From positions 1 to 49,042 of the forward strand of contig CAJYIP010000059.1 of NCBI GenBank assembly GCA_913775275.1: a stretch of 49,042 nucleotides of DNA. The letters run 5' to 3'. A model generated the notes under the pieces. That model did not search any database and was not told the DNA's origin. It saw only the letters and a list, made by a program, of their open reading frames with translations. A program made the position numbers and the translations under genes. Origin of the DNA: Patescibacteria group bacterium (lineage in GTDB: Bacteria; Patescibacteriota; Saccharimonadia; Saccharimonadales; Saccharimonadaceae). Below are positions 8,727 to 17,075 of this stretch, piece by piece; positions within the stretch are counted from its first letter, which is position 1; each line of letters begins with the position of its first letter.

Positions 8727-8812
8727 GACCTTCGTGTCGTTCTGAGAACTCTCTGCAGCCCTTAAACATATGTTTAAGGCTCGAAGCCCGTTCTCAGAAT
8801 GACACGAAGGTC
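8727..8812. repeat. Long nested inverted repeat (23-nt outer arms plus inner palindrome)
   Basis: GACCTTCGTGTCGTTCTGAGAAC (8727-8749) and GTTCTCAGAATGACACGAAGGTC (8790-8812) complementary except one G-T; inner AGCCCTTAAACAT/ATGTTTAAGGCT. Confidence 0.85.
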
Positions 8813-8819
8813 AATCACT

Positions 8820-8912
8820 TGGCGGAGGAGCGGAGATTCGAACTCCGGCTCCAGGTCTCCCCAGACTAACGATTTAGCAAACCGTCCCCTTCAGCCACTT
8901 GGGTACTCCTCC
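8820..8912 (-). tRNA. tRNA-Ser (anticodon GCT)
   Basis: GGAGGAG...CTCCTCC acceptor, ACGGT-TTGCTAA-ATCGT anticodon arm, long variable arm, GAGTTCGAATCTC, encoded CCA. Confidence 0.93.
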
Positions 8913-8937
8913 GTATATTGTAGGTGCAACGGATATG

Positions 8938-8948
8938 ATTGTAGCACA
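8938..8948 (-). promoter_or_regulatory. Putative promoter -10 (TGTGCTACAAT) for tRNA-Ser(GCT)
   Basis: Identical 11-mer to that upstream of tRNA-Arg. Confidence 0.5.
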
Positions 8949-9029
8949 AAACAGGGGAGTGGACTAGCATCTGGAACAAATATTTGCTATAATATTGTTT
9001 TAATTATGTAATAAATTATGGAGAATGGT

Positions 9030-9413
9030 ATGAAGAAATCGTTCCTGCTTTCACCTCTCGTTATAGCTGTCTTTGTTGTCCTCATTGCCTCCGAATCGGC
9101 CAGTGCTCTCAGTATTTTTGACGGTATCAATTCGGCTCGTGGCGCTAATGTCCCGTCCCAACTCTTTGGCTCAGGAAGCATTTTTACAACTGTCGTAAAC
9201 ATTTTATTGTTCGTCGTTGGCGCCTTGAGCGTTATCATGCTAATCATCGGCGGATTGCGGTATGCAATCTCTGGAGGCAACTCATCTGCTGTGACAGCAG
9301 CAAAAAATACCATCTTGTATGCAATTGTCGGGCTAGTAGTCGCACTATTAGCTTATGCAGCTATAAACTTTGTTATCAATTCATTTAGCGGCGGAGTCGG
9401 TACAGACATCTAG
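9030..9413 (+). CDS. TrbC/VirB2-like pilin subunit
   Basis: Signal peptide plus two TM segments; GSIFTTVVNILLFVVGALSVIMLIIGGLRYAISGGNSSAVTAAKNTILYAIVGLVVALLAYAAINFVI. Start set at ATG 9030 because the ATG at 9018 overlaps the GGAG SD. Confidence 0.82.
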   Translation: MKKSFLLSPLVIAVFVVLIASESASALSIFDGINSARGANVPSQLFGSGSIFTTVVNILLFVVGALSVIMLIIGGLRYAISGGNSSAVTAAKNTILYAIVGLVVALLAYAAINFVINSFSGGVGTDI

Positions 9414-9423
9414 CCGATTAAAT

Positions 9424-9451
9424 AAAAGAGACCCTTGAACGGGTCTTTTTT
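9424..9451 (+). terminator. Intrinsic terminator
   Basis: AAAAGAGACCC-TTGAAC-GGGTCTTTTTT. Confidence 0.8.
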
Positions 9452-9454
9452 ATA

Positions 9455-9542
9455 TGGCGGAGAGGGCGAGATTCGAACTCGCGGTGAGTTGCCCCACGCT
9501 TGTTTTCAAGACAAGTACCTTAAACCGCTCGGTCACCTCTCC
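9455..9542 (-). tRNA. tRNA-Ser (anticodon TGA)
   Basis: GGAGAGG...CCTCTCC acceptor, CTTGT-CTTGAAA-ACAAG anticodon arm, GAGTTCGAATCTC, encoded CCA. Confidence 0.93.
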
Positions 9543-10270
9543 ATCGTGGTTTCGTGCGGAACTTTGCCCATTTTAACAGATATAGGTAGCTTCGTCGAGG
9601 GCTGTCGGGCAATTGCTGCCACTGAAACATGTTTTGCACCAGCTTGTCGTAATAATCGCGCCGCTTGCCTGACAGTTGAACCGGTTGTAATGATATCATC
9701 AATGATAAGGTAATGGATGTTCGGAGACACTGTTCCGCGCAATTCAAATAGTGACGATGCTGCATCGAAACGTTCTTTTCGACTCAGATGATGCTGAGTC
9801 GTATCAGATACTGCACGGAGTAAGCGATTAATGGGCTTATGTGTCGCTTTCGATAGCTCTATGGCTATCAACTCCATATGATCATACCCTCGGACGCGTT
9901 TGTGGGCGAGCGTCGTCGGAATAGGGACAATACAATCATAGCCAGAAGATAGTAAAAGAGGGGAAAGAAGCATTGCACACTCCTTCGCTGATGATCGTAT
10001 GTACCTGAACTTCAACCCTCCAATAAGGAGCTGCAATGCATCTTGACGCATACCAACGATAATAGTCTTGTCGAAAAAATGACGACAATCGCGACAAGTG
10101 TCGCCATAAAAATCGTCACCACACACCAAACATGTGTCACCAATAGGCTTAATGATGTACGATTTACAATTATCACATAATAGCGCCCCAATTCTACCGC
10201 AAGAGCAACAGGGGTGGGGTGCTATAGATGAAAGTAGCCTATCAATTATTGTGTTTTTTACGTATTGCAT
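9533..10270 (-). CDS. comF: ComF family phosphoribosyltransferase
   Basis: N-terminal CxxC zinc-finger-like motifs, VPIPTTLAHKRVRGYDHMELIA, LIIDDIITTGSTVRQAARLLRQAGA (PRPP loop). Confidence 0.92.
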   Translation of the reverse strand: MQYVKNTIIDRLLSSIAPHPCCSCGRIGALLCDNCKSYIIKPIGDTCLVCGDDFYGDTCRDCRHFFDKTIIVGMRQDALQLLIGGLKFRYIRSSAKECAMLLSPLLLSSGYDCIVPIPTTLAHKRVRGYDHMELIAIELSKATHKPINRLLRAVSDTTQHHLSRKERFDAASSLFELRGTVSPNIHYLIIDDIITTGSTVRQAARLLRQAGAKHVSVAAIARQPSTKLPISVKMGKVPHETTMER

Positions 10271-10280
10271 GGGATTTCAG

Positions 10281-10309
10281 TTGATTATACTGCTAGTGCT
10301 CGTTATAAT
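10281..10309 (+). promoter_or_regulatory. Sigma70-type promoter upstream of hsp20
   Basis: TTGATT, 17-bp spacer, TATAAT. Confidence 0.7.
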
Positions 10310-10356
10310 ACGAAAGACTATTTGTCAAATGAGCCAAGGAGAAAGTGGAGGATATC

Positions 10357-10818
10357 ATGGCCCGCAAACAAAACGAAGATTTACTAATCGAGGATGAATT
10401 GGCAGCTGCCTTTTTAGACGAGGACCTGTCCGTGTCAGAGCCAACCGCTCCAGCACCGACCGAAGACACATGGGACGACAGCGAGGAAGAGTTCCCAGGC
10501 CAATTGGCTGTTGATGTCTACGAAACGGAAGAAAAACTTGTCGTCAAAGCACGTACAGCTGGTGTTAACAAAGAAGATCTCGATGTCAGCATTAGCGACG
10601 GCATCTTGACTATTAGCGGAACACTTAGTAGCGGTGACGACACCGACGCCATCAACTGGCACATCCAGGAATGCTACTGGGGTGAATTCAGCCGTACGCT
10701 TGCATTGCCAGTTAGCGTGAAAGAAGACGAAGTAGAAGCAGTCCTAAAAGACGGTGTCCTGACAGTTTCTTTCTCGAAGGTAAAGCAAGAACAAGCAAAG
10801 AAAATCCAAATCCAGTAG
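10357..10818 (+). CDS. Hsp20/alpha-crystallin family small heat shock protein
   Basis: Alpha-crystallin domain: LAVDVYETEEKLVVKARTAGVNKEDLDVSISDGILTISG, EFSRTLALPVSV, AVLKDGVLTVSFSK. Start at ATG 10357 after GGAGG. Confidence 0.93.
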   Translation: MARKQNEDLLIEDELAAAFLDEDLSVSEPTAPAPTEDTWDDSEEEFPGQLAVDVYETEEKLVVKARTAGVNKEDLDVSISDGILTISGTLSSGDDTDAINWHIQECYWGEFSRTLALPVSVKEDEVEAVLKDGVLTVSFSKVKQEQAKKIQIQ

Positions 10819-10835
10819 TCTTACAACGACACTGT

Positions 10836-10867
10836 AAAATAAGCTCCTTTCTATGGAGCTTATTTTA
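10836..10867 (+). terminator. Intrinsic terminator of hsp20
   Basis: AAAATAAGCTCC-TTTCTAT-GGAGCTTATTTT. Confidence 0.8.
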
Positions 10868-10890
10868 TATACCAACTATTATCTTTTCAT

Positions 10891-10920
10891 AAAAAGAACC
10901 CCGCTCGCAATCGAGCGGGG
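10891..10920 (-). terminator. Intrinsic terminator of the pilin-like operon
   Basis: Minus strand CCCCGCTCG-ATTG-CGAGCGGGGTTCTTTTT. Confidence 0.85.
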
Positions 10921-10941
10921 TAGAGTTTCGATCTATTGAGA

Positions 10942-11364
10942 TTAGCTTCCAGATGGAACGATTGCACCGATAACCCAGTTGATGATAGCAAACGCGAGGA
11001 ATGCAACAACTAGACCGATGATTGCGTAAAGAATAGTGTTCTTTGCGGCAGTTACGTTTGAGCTGTCACCAGCAGAGATGGTGTAGCGGATACCACCAAT
11101 GATCAACATGATCACACTGATCGCACCAATAAGGAAAAGGAGGATATTTACAACGGTCGTAAAGATCGAACCATCACCAAATAGTTGGCCAGGAGTATTT
11201 GCACCACGGCTACAATTGATACCTGATTGTGCACCTTGGCTAATACCGGCTTCACAGTCTGCAGCGTAAGTTGATGGAGCAAGCGGGCTTACAACAGCAA
11301 CAAACGCAAGCACAACGCCAAAGGCGAGGGATGCGAATGCACTTTTCTTAATCATTTTTTTCAT
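10942..11364 (-). CDS. TrbC/VirB2-like pilin subunit
   Basis: GSIFTTVVNILLFLIGAISVIMLIIGGIRYTISAGDSSNVTAAKNTILYAIIGLVVAFLAFAIINWVI; close paralog of the 9030 gene. Confidence 0.82.
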   Translation of the reverse strand: MKKMIKKSAFASLAFGVVLAFVAVVSPLAPSTYAADCEAGISQGAQSGINCSRGANTPGQLFGDGSIFTTVVNILLFLIGAISVIMLIIGGIRYTISAGDSSNVTAAKNTILYAIIGLVVAFLAFAIINWVIGAIVPSGS

Positions 11365-11454
11365 GTTGAGTTCTTTCCTTTCTCGATCGAATCTCTTTGT
11401 TGTCTTGTTATGTTATAGCAGATATTGAACAGTTTGAAAAGCTTAAACGTCTTC

Positions 11455-11835
11455 TTAGAAGATGTCCAAGACCCAGTTAACGATTGCGTAGGCAAAGAAG
11501 GCGACGGCCAAACCAATAATCGCATAGAGAATAGTGTTCTTTGCAGCGCTTACCGCACTCGAATCACCACCAGAAACGGTGTATCGGATACCGGCAATGA
11601 TGATCATAATCACGGCAACTGCTCCGATAATGTATAGGAGTGTATTAACGACAGTACCAATAATTGAACTGACGTTTCCGTTACTTCCTTCCTGACACAG
11701 TGTTGAACCTGGATCAGAACTACAAGCGTCTTTCAGTGCTTGGGCGGATGCCGTAGACGACATGGTTACAACTGGAAATGCGATCACACCAACTACTACC
11801 GCAATCGCAACCATACTTTTAATAAGTTTCTTCAT
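11455..11835 (-). CDS. TrbC/VirB2-like pilin subunit
   Basis: Signal peptide; VNTLLYIIGAVAVIMIIIAGIRYTVSGGDSSAVSAAKNTILYAIIGLAVAFFAYAIVNWVL. Confidence 0.82.
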   Translation of the reverse strand: MKKLIKSMVAIAVVVGVIAFPVVTMSSTASAQALKDACSSDPGSTLCQEGSNGNVSSIIGTVVNTLLYIIGAVAVIMIIIAGIRYTVSGGDSSAVSAAKNTILYAIIGLAVAFFAYAIVNWVLDIF

Positions 11836-12528
11836 TTAAAACGCTCCTATGACAAAGTTTGTAACAGCAAATGCAGATAATACGATAACAATACCGATAA
11901 CTGCATAGAGGATCTGATTTTTTGCTTTTGTTAATTTGCTACTATCTCCCGAAGAGGTGACGTATGTAAAGCCTGCAATGATTATGACGATAACTGCGAC
12001 AATACCCATGATAAAGTACACGGTGTTCAAGATATTCTGAAGTACTTGTTCACCAGTAGCAACGGGAACACGGATACCGTTTACTTCCTGCGTCGGGAGA
12101 ACAACGCCAAATATCAGGTTAAGGATCGCGACGGCCGATAATGAAATTGCCAGTCCAATAACTGCGTTCAATATAGTACGCGTTGCTTTTTCTACTGTTT
12201 GAGCGCTACCGTTATTTGCTACGAACTGGAATCCGCCAAACAAGATAAAGAAGGCGGCAATATATCCGATAATGACCATGATCATTTCAACAATATTAAA
12301 AGCAATCTTAACGATAAACGCCTGCAGACCGCCTGCTTGATCAGGACTGATGATTTTACAATCATCACCTTCAGTTAAGCCTCGGTACCATGTCGGTATA
12401 AGAAGCACACGATCAGCACAGGCTGCGCCAGCCGTAGGGACGACGGGTGATACTGCCGCCATGACAGGTCCACCGACAATCACACCGAACGTCAATAGTG
12501 CTACTAGGTAGCGTAGTGTTTTCTTCAT
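11836..12528 (-). CDS. Double-domain TrbC/VirB2-like protein
   Basis: Two successive pilin-like modules: FNIVEMIMVIIGYIAAFFILFGGFQFVANNGSAQTVEKATRTILNAVIGLAISLSAVAILNLI and LNTVYFIMGIVAVIVIIIAGFTYVTSSGDSSKLTKAKNQILYAVIGIVIVLSAFAVTNFVI. Confidence 0.78.
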   Translation of the reverse strand: MKKTLRYLVALLTFGVIVGGPVMAAVSPVVPTAGAACADRVLLIPTWYRGLTEGDDCKIISPDQAGGLQAFIVKIAFNIVEMIMVIIGYIAAFFILFGGFQFVANNGSAQTVEKATRTILNAVIGLAISLSAVAILNLIFGVVLPTQEVNGIRVPVATGEQVLQNILNTVYFIMGIVAVIVIIIAGFTYVTSSGDSSKLTKAKNQILYAVIGIVIVLSAFAVTNFVIGAF

Positions 12529-12923
12529 TAGAATACCCCTCCTGGGATCAAGAAGTTTAATGCCACATACATAATAGCGAAAGCGACAATACCAATTGCG
12601 GTATTGGTAAATATTCCCAACGCTTTTTTTACTTGCTCAGGGCTACCACCGGCCGAAGTATACAGAACAGCCCCGTAAATGATACCTCCGAGGGCAGCAA
12701 GACCAGCTAAACCGGTTAAAATATTAATCGCCATAACCAATATTTTCCATAGACCAGTATCTTTTGCGTTTGACGGGTTATCACTCGCGTCACATTTTAG
12801 AATTGCAACATCAGCACCACCACATTTTTCAGCAGCAAATGAGGTGCCAACGAACGTCATTGATGCCGTACCGATTAATGCAAGTGAAGCTAAGAAGACG
12901 GAAAATTTTTGTTTTATACTCAT
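12528..12923 (-). CDS. Divergent TrbC/VirB2-like protein
   Basis: Signal peptide; INILTGLAGLAALGGIIYGAVLYTSAGGSPEQVKKALGIFTNTAIGIVAFAIMYVALNFLI. Start likely at MSIKQKF. Confidence 0.72.
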   Translation of the reverse strand: MSIKQKFSVFLASLALIGTASMTFVGTSFAAEKCGGADVAILKCDASDNPSNAKDTGLWKILVMAINILTGLAGLAALGGIIYGAVLYTSAGGSPEQVKKALGIFTNTAIGIVAFAIMYVALNFLIPGGVF

Positions 12924-13123
12924 AACTCTTAATACCATACTGTATTTTCAAGAGGTTCGCAATATACTTTCAACCCGCCTATATTATATGTATATATAAG
13001 CTCTTTACTTTTCAACACAAATGTGATATATTTAACATAACAAAAACGTTCGTCAAGAACTTTATTTGCCAAAAGCCCAAGCCGATAAATTATCGCCAAG
13101 CGCGAAAAGGAAAATCTATCACC

Positions 13124-14053
13124 ATGACGTTGGAAGCACCGCGACCAGTAGTTCCATCACCAGAGGACTTTAATCCGAAGGTTGAAAAAAAGAACAACAA
13201 ACTTCGTAACACTCTTATTATAGGTGGTACGAGTATTGCTCTTGCCGCTGGAGCTGTAGTTGGAATTAGTGCAGCTAATCAGGCTCCTAAAAATGAACCT
13301 GTAGCGGAAGCTCCAGCAGAACCTGTCGTCGAGAACCCTCAGGTGAATGAAGGTGACAGCGAAAACCAGCCTCAAGCAGAACAGCCAGTTGCACCGGAGG
13401 GTAATGTTGATGTTACCCAATTACCGGAAAATGTTCTCACATATAATATGTTTGAAAAATTACCGGAAAATGTACAAGAGAAGCTTCTTTCATTAGATAC
13501 TATGAGCCTCGCTGATTTTCGTCAACAGCCTTATGAAGACCAACTAATGTTTGGTGATTATATCCTGGACAATAACAGCGAAATTACAACCTATCGTTTG
13601 TCAAAAAACGGAATAGTCAACTTAGAAAGTAACGCAAATCCATCAACACCACAGGAATTGTACAGTACTCTCAATTATCAATTTGCAATGCTCTCATCAC
13701 TAAAAGAATATACGCCAGATGATGGTGTCGTCTTTGACAACGAAACAGCAAAAAAAGCCAGTGTTATCGTAGCTAACCCTGAAAACTTAGAATATCAAGG
13801 ATACATTGATAGCCGAATTGACGAATGGGGCGCAAGTACCGCAATGGAGCTAACGACAAGCAAAGTAGTGGCAGGTGAGATTGACGGTGATGGTGTCGCG
13901 AAAATGAACATCGAAAGCCCTAGCGGGAATAAGACTTACGACGTATCGAGTCCTAAAAAATTTGTTAACTACTTAGGACAGTCAGATCAAATCTACACAA
14001 CCGACTTGAGCGTCATATCTACAGACGTCAGATACACAGATTTATCTAAGTAA
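13124..14053 (+). CDS. Hypothetical single-TM surface protein (309 aa)
   Basis: Intact ORF; cytoplasmic N-terminus, one TM (TLIIGGTSIALAAGAVVGIS), acidic P/E/Q-rich linker, C-terminal ectodomain; terminator follows. Confidence 0.75.
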   Translation: MTLEAPRPVVPSPEDFNPKVEKKNNKLRNTLIIGGTSIALAAGAVVGISAANQAPKNEPVAEAPAEPVVENPQVNEGDSENQPQAEQPVAPEGNVDVTQLPENVLTYNMFEKLPENVQEKLLSLDTMSLADFRQQPYEDQLMFGDYILDNNSEITTYRLSKNGIVNLESNANPSTPQELYSTLNYQFAMLSSLKEYTPDDGVVFDNETAKKASVIVANPENLEYQGYIDSRIDEWGASTAMELTTSKVVAGEIDGDGVAKMNIESPSGNKTYDVSSPKKFVNYLGQSDQIYTTDLSVISTDVRYTDLSK

Positions 14054-14070
14054 CTCTGATTCTATCAGAG

Positions 14071-14103
14071 ACCCCGTTAAGCACTAGCTTTTCGGGGTTT
14101 TTT
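14071..14103 (+). terminator. Intrinsic terminator
   Basis: ACCCCG-loop-CGGGGTTTTTT. Confidence 0.75.
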
Positions 14104-14104
14104 G

Positions 14105-17056
14105 ATGTTAAATGATGGTGTGTTCAAGTTAAAACAAAAAACATTATTACTGAGCATATTAGGGATACTTTTCAGCGTATCTTTATCCTTTTTTGCCCTT
14201 AATAGTCCTACTTTTGCGTATATTACGAAGGCAGACTGTGAGGCAAAAGGTGGTTCTTGGATTCCAGGAAATCCGAATATGTCTACGTCGTGTAACTTCA
14301 AATACACGCCAGCTAATCAATTAAAATCTTTTTCTTATTACACTGCATTGTCATCGTGCTTCCGAAACGGAAATATTGAGGGTGCTTTCCTGAGCAACCA
14401 AATGAGTATACGTATATCTGCCGCTGATATAAGTAACCCTGATAAATGGATGGGGGGTAACACCATCAGCACTGGCTACTTAATTGATGGTCAAGACGGT
14501 GAGCAGCAATGTTCAACAATGATTAAACCTGCGCTTGATATGTGGGGATATACATCGAATACTTATAGTGAATTCCTAGATAGCATCGGATATAGCGGAT
14601 CTGCAATGACCTGTACGGGCAGCACAAGCTATGACAGGACGTGTAAACCAAGCACGGGCGGAGATGTATCAGGTGATACTTCGGGGAGCAAAATGCTTAA
14701 TGCATTTCGTACAACCATTAAAAACCGTGCTTATGCAGGCTCTGATCCAACGCTAAATAATAGACCAGATCTTGTTTTCTTGCGTGGCCTTTATCATATT
14801 GAGGCATCTGGTGCGTGTAGTGCTCAGCCATTTAAAAAAGTATCTGATTTAAATGCGGATGAAAAAAATACTTACAAAAATAATGACTTAGGCCCTGCAT
14901 CACAAAATAATGGCTGGAAAGACTACTTAATAGTTTCTCTAGTGAATAGTGATAATTGGAAACGAGAGGATTGGGTATACAAAATAAATCCCGACAGATT
15001 CACGAAGTTCATTAAACTGAACGAAAAGACTGAGGGCGGAAACGACGGAAGAACCTGTATCGTCTTGGCTAGAGAAAGTGGACCTAATGCAGATGCGGTT
15101 GCTAAAGATGCCGCACAGATGATAGCGAATGGCCAAAATCCTGCCGATAAGTACAATGGCATCGTCACTACACCAGGTGGATCTTCTAACATTGGCGGTG
15201 ATGGCTCAACGAATCCAGGTGACCCTGGCACAACTACTACTTGTAATATCGAAGGTCTTGGATGGATATTATGTCCCGTCATGACATTCATGGCCGGAGT
15301 AACCGATGCAGCATATGGTTTCGTTTCAAGCTTACTTGATGTCAAACCTTTACTTATTAACGGTGAGGAACAGGGGATATATGGTGCTTGGTCGATCATG
15401 CGTAACATTGCCAATATCGCATTTGTTATCGCTTTCTTAATTATCATATTCTCTCAATTAACAAGTGTTGGCGTTTCAAACTATGGAATAAAAAAACTGC
15501 TACCAAGGCTTGTTGTTGCAGCAATACTAGCGAATATATCCTACTGGATATGCGCGGTCGCAGTTGACCTATCAAACATCGCCGGATCGTCAATGAAATC
15601 GTTATTTGACAGCCTTCAGGCAAACTTAGGCATTAAGGTGGGTGAATCGCCCTTTGATAGTGGTACTGGCTGGCTTGGCTTTGTAGGTGGAATTCTTGCA
15701 GCGGGAGGAGTCGCAGCTACACTTATGTACTTGCATATGTCCTTACTCATTCCATCCCTGATTTCTGCAGTAGTTGCAATTGTCACGGTATTTGTCGTAC
15801 TAACATTACGACAAGCACTCATTATTTTGTTAATCGTTATTGCACCTCTAGCCTTCGTCGCCTATTTACTACCGAATACCGAAGAATTATTTAATAAGTG
15901 GCGAAAACTGCTTATGACACTACTACTTATGTACCCAATTATTGCAGGTATATTCGGCGCATCTGCATTAGCATCTCAGGTTGTGATGGGGTCGAGTGAT
16001 GATTTCGCAATTGATGTAATGGGGGCGTTGATTTCCATTCTTCCTTTAGCTATCACTCCGCTAGTTATGAAGTTTGCCGGAGGAGTCCTGAATCGCTTTG
16101 GTGGTATCGTCAATAACGTAGACAAGGGTCCTATTGACTACCTAAAGAAACGCGGTGAATCATATAGAACCGCCACTCAAAACAATAGAGCAGCTGAAGC
16201 ATTAAAAGGGAAGCGATTCATCGGAGCTGGATATTTTAGACGGAAATCGCGAAGAGAATTTAGAGACACTGCAGCAAAAGACGCGCTATCGGCAGGCAAC
16301 GCTGCATTCTCAATAACTGACCAAACTGCTGGCGGATACGCACAAACTAGCTCCAGTAGTCAATTAGCAACGAGTGCCATAAACACTGCAAGAAATAATA
16401 CTATTACTAATGGACTTGCGGTAAACGGTAATCAAAATGTATTGAATGCTATGGGCAGCGAAGCTGCTGCAAACGAAGAAATCAAAAAGGCTTTGGCTGC
16501 TCAAACATCAAAAGCAGTTTCTGCAGCCATAGAAGACGTGAAGTTGAGTGCGAATATCTCACCTGGTGATCTAGGTGCGATGTCTCGACAGTTTGGAGAT
16601 GCCGTCAAAAATGGTGACTCAATTACAGCCCGAGCAATGCAAGATATGATGCTTAATTCTGGCGGGAAAGGTGTTCAAACGTGGCGTGAATCTGTTGCCG
16701 GTATCGAAGCTGGAGGCTCTGCAATAGGTGGACAGGTGGGCGAGGATCTACGTAAACATATCCTCGATAAACATCCAGGTATAAAAGGAACGGACGCCTC
16801 TATTATGTCGTGGGCTACAGTCACCGACAAGGACACTGGTCAACGAAGAAAGTTAGCAGATATTCAAGCCGACCAAAGTACATGGGGACTTACCAACGAA
16901 GAGTTCGCTGGCCAAAAAGCATTTGCTCAACATGATGCATTGAATGCAGGTGCAATATCAAAAGAACGTGCTAGCGAGATCATGGGTAATGATGAGTTAA
17001 TGAGCAAAATTGACGAAGGTGTTAAAATCAAGCTTCGAAACCTTAGTGGTTCCTAG
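14105..17056 (+). CDS. VirB6/TrbL-like polytopic T4SS membrane protein with large ectodomain
   Basis: Signal peptide, Cys-containing ectodomain (about 330 aa), then several TM segments (IANIAFVIAFLIIIFSQL, LLPRLVVAAILANISYWICAVAV, ALIILLIVIAPLAFVAYLLP) and an Ala-rich cytoplasmic tail. Confidence 0.72.
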   Translation: MLNDGVFKLKQKTLLLSILGILFSVSLSFFALNSPTFAYITKADCEAKGGSWIPGNPNMSTSCNFKYTPANQLKSFSYYTALSSCFRNGNIEGAFLSNQMSIRISAADISNPDKWMGGNTISTGYLIDGQDGEQQCSTMIKPALDMWGYTSNTYSEFLDSIGYSGSAMTCTGSTSYDRTCKPSTGGDVSGDTSGSKMLNAFRTTIKNRAYAGSDPTLNNRPDLVFLRGLYHIEASGACSAQPFKKVSDLNADEKNTYKNNDLGPASQNNGWKDYLIVSLVNSDNWKREDWVYKINPDRFTKFIKLNEKTEGGNDGRTCIVLARESGPNADAVAKDAAQMIANGQNPADKYNGIVTTPGGSSNIGGDGSTNPGDPGTTTTCNIEGLGWILCPVMTFMAGVTDAAYGFVSSLLDVKPLLINGEEQGIYGAWSIMRNIANIAFVIAFLIIIFSQLTSVGVSNYGIKKLLPRLVVAAILANISYWICAVAVDLSNIAGSSMKSLFDSLQANLGIKVGESPFDSGTGWLGFVGGILAAGGVAATLMYLHMSLLIPSLISAVVAIVTVFVVLTLRQALIILLIVIAPLAFVAYLLPNTEELFNKWRKLLMTLLLMYPIIAGIFGASALASQVVMGSSDDFAIDVMGALISILPLAITPLVMKFAGGVLNRFGGIVNNVDKGPIDYLKKRGESYRTATQNNRAAEALKGKRFIGAGYFRRKSRREFRDTAAKDALSAGNAAFSITDQTAGGYAQTSSSSQLATSAINTARNNTITNGLAVNGNQNVLNAMGSEAAANEEIKKALAAQTSKAVSAAIEDVKLSANISPGDLGAMSRQFGDAVKNGDSITARAMQDMMLNSGGKGVQTWRESVAGIEAGGSAIGGQVGEDLRKHILDKHPGIKGTDASIMSWATVTDKDTGQRRKLADIQADQSTWGLTNEEFAGQKAFAQHDALNAGAISKERASEIMGNDELMSKIDEGVKIKLRNLSGS

Positions 17057-17061
17057 AATGC

Positions 17062-17067
17062 TATACT
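17062..17067 (+). promoter_or_regulatory. Putative extended -10 (TGCTATACT), near-leaderless start for prgI-like gene
   Basis: TGCTATACT-AAACCCAT-ATG, no SD. Confidence 0.4.
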
Positions 17068-17075
17068 AAACCCAT

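Noticed and set aside
9030-11364. Inverted pilin paralogs (9030 + and 10942 -) as arms of an invertible segment
   Set aside because: Protein cores are near-identical but the compared DNA is diverged at many synonymous positions, so homologous recombination is not supported by what I can see.
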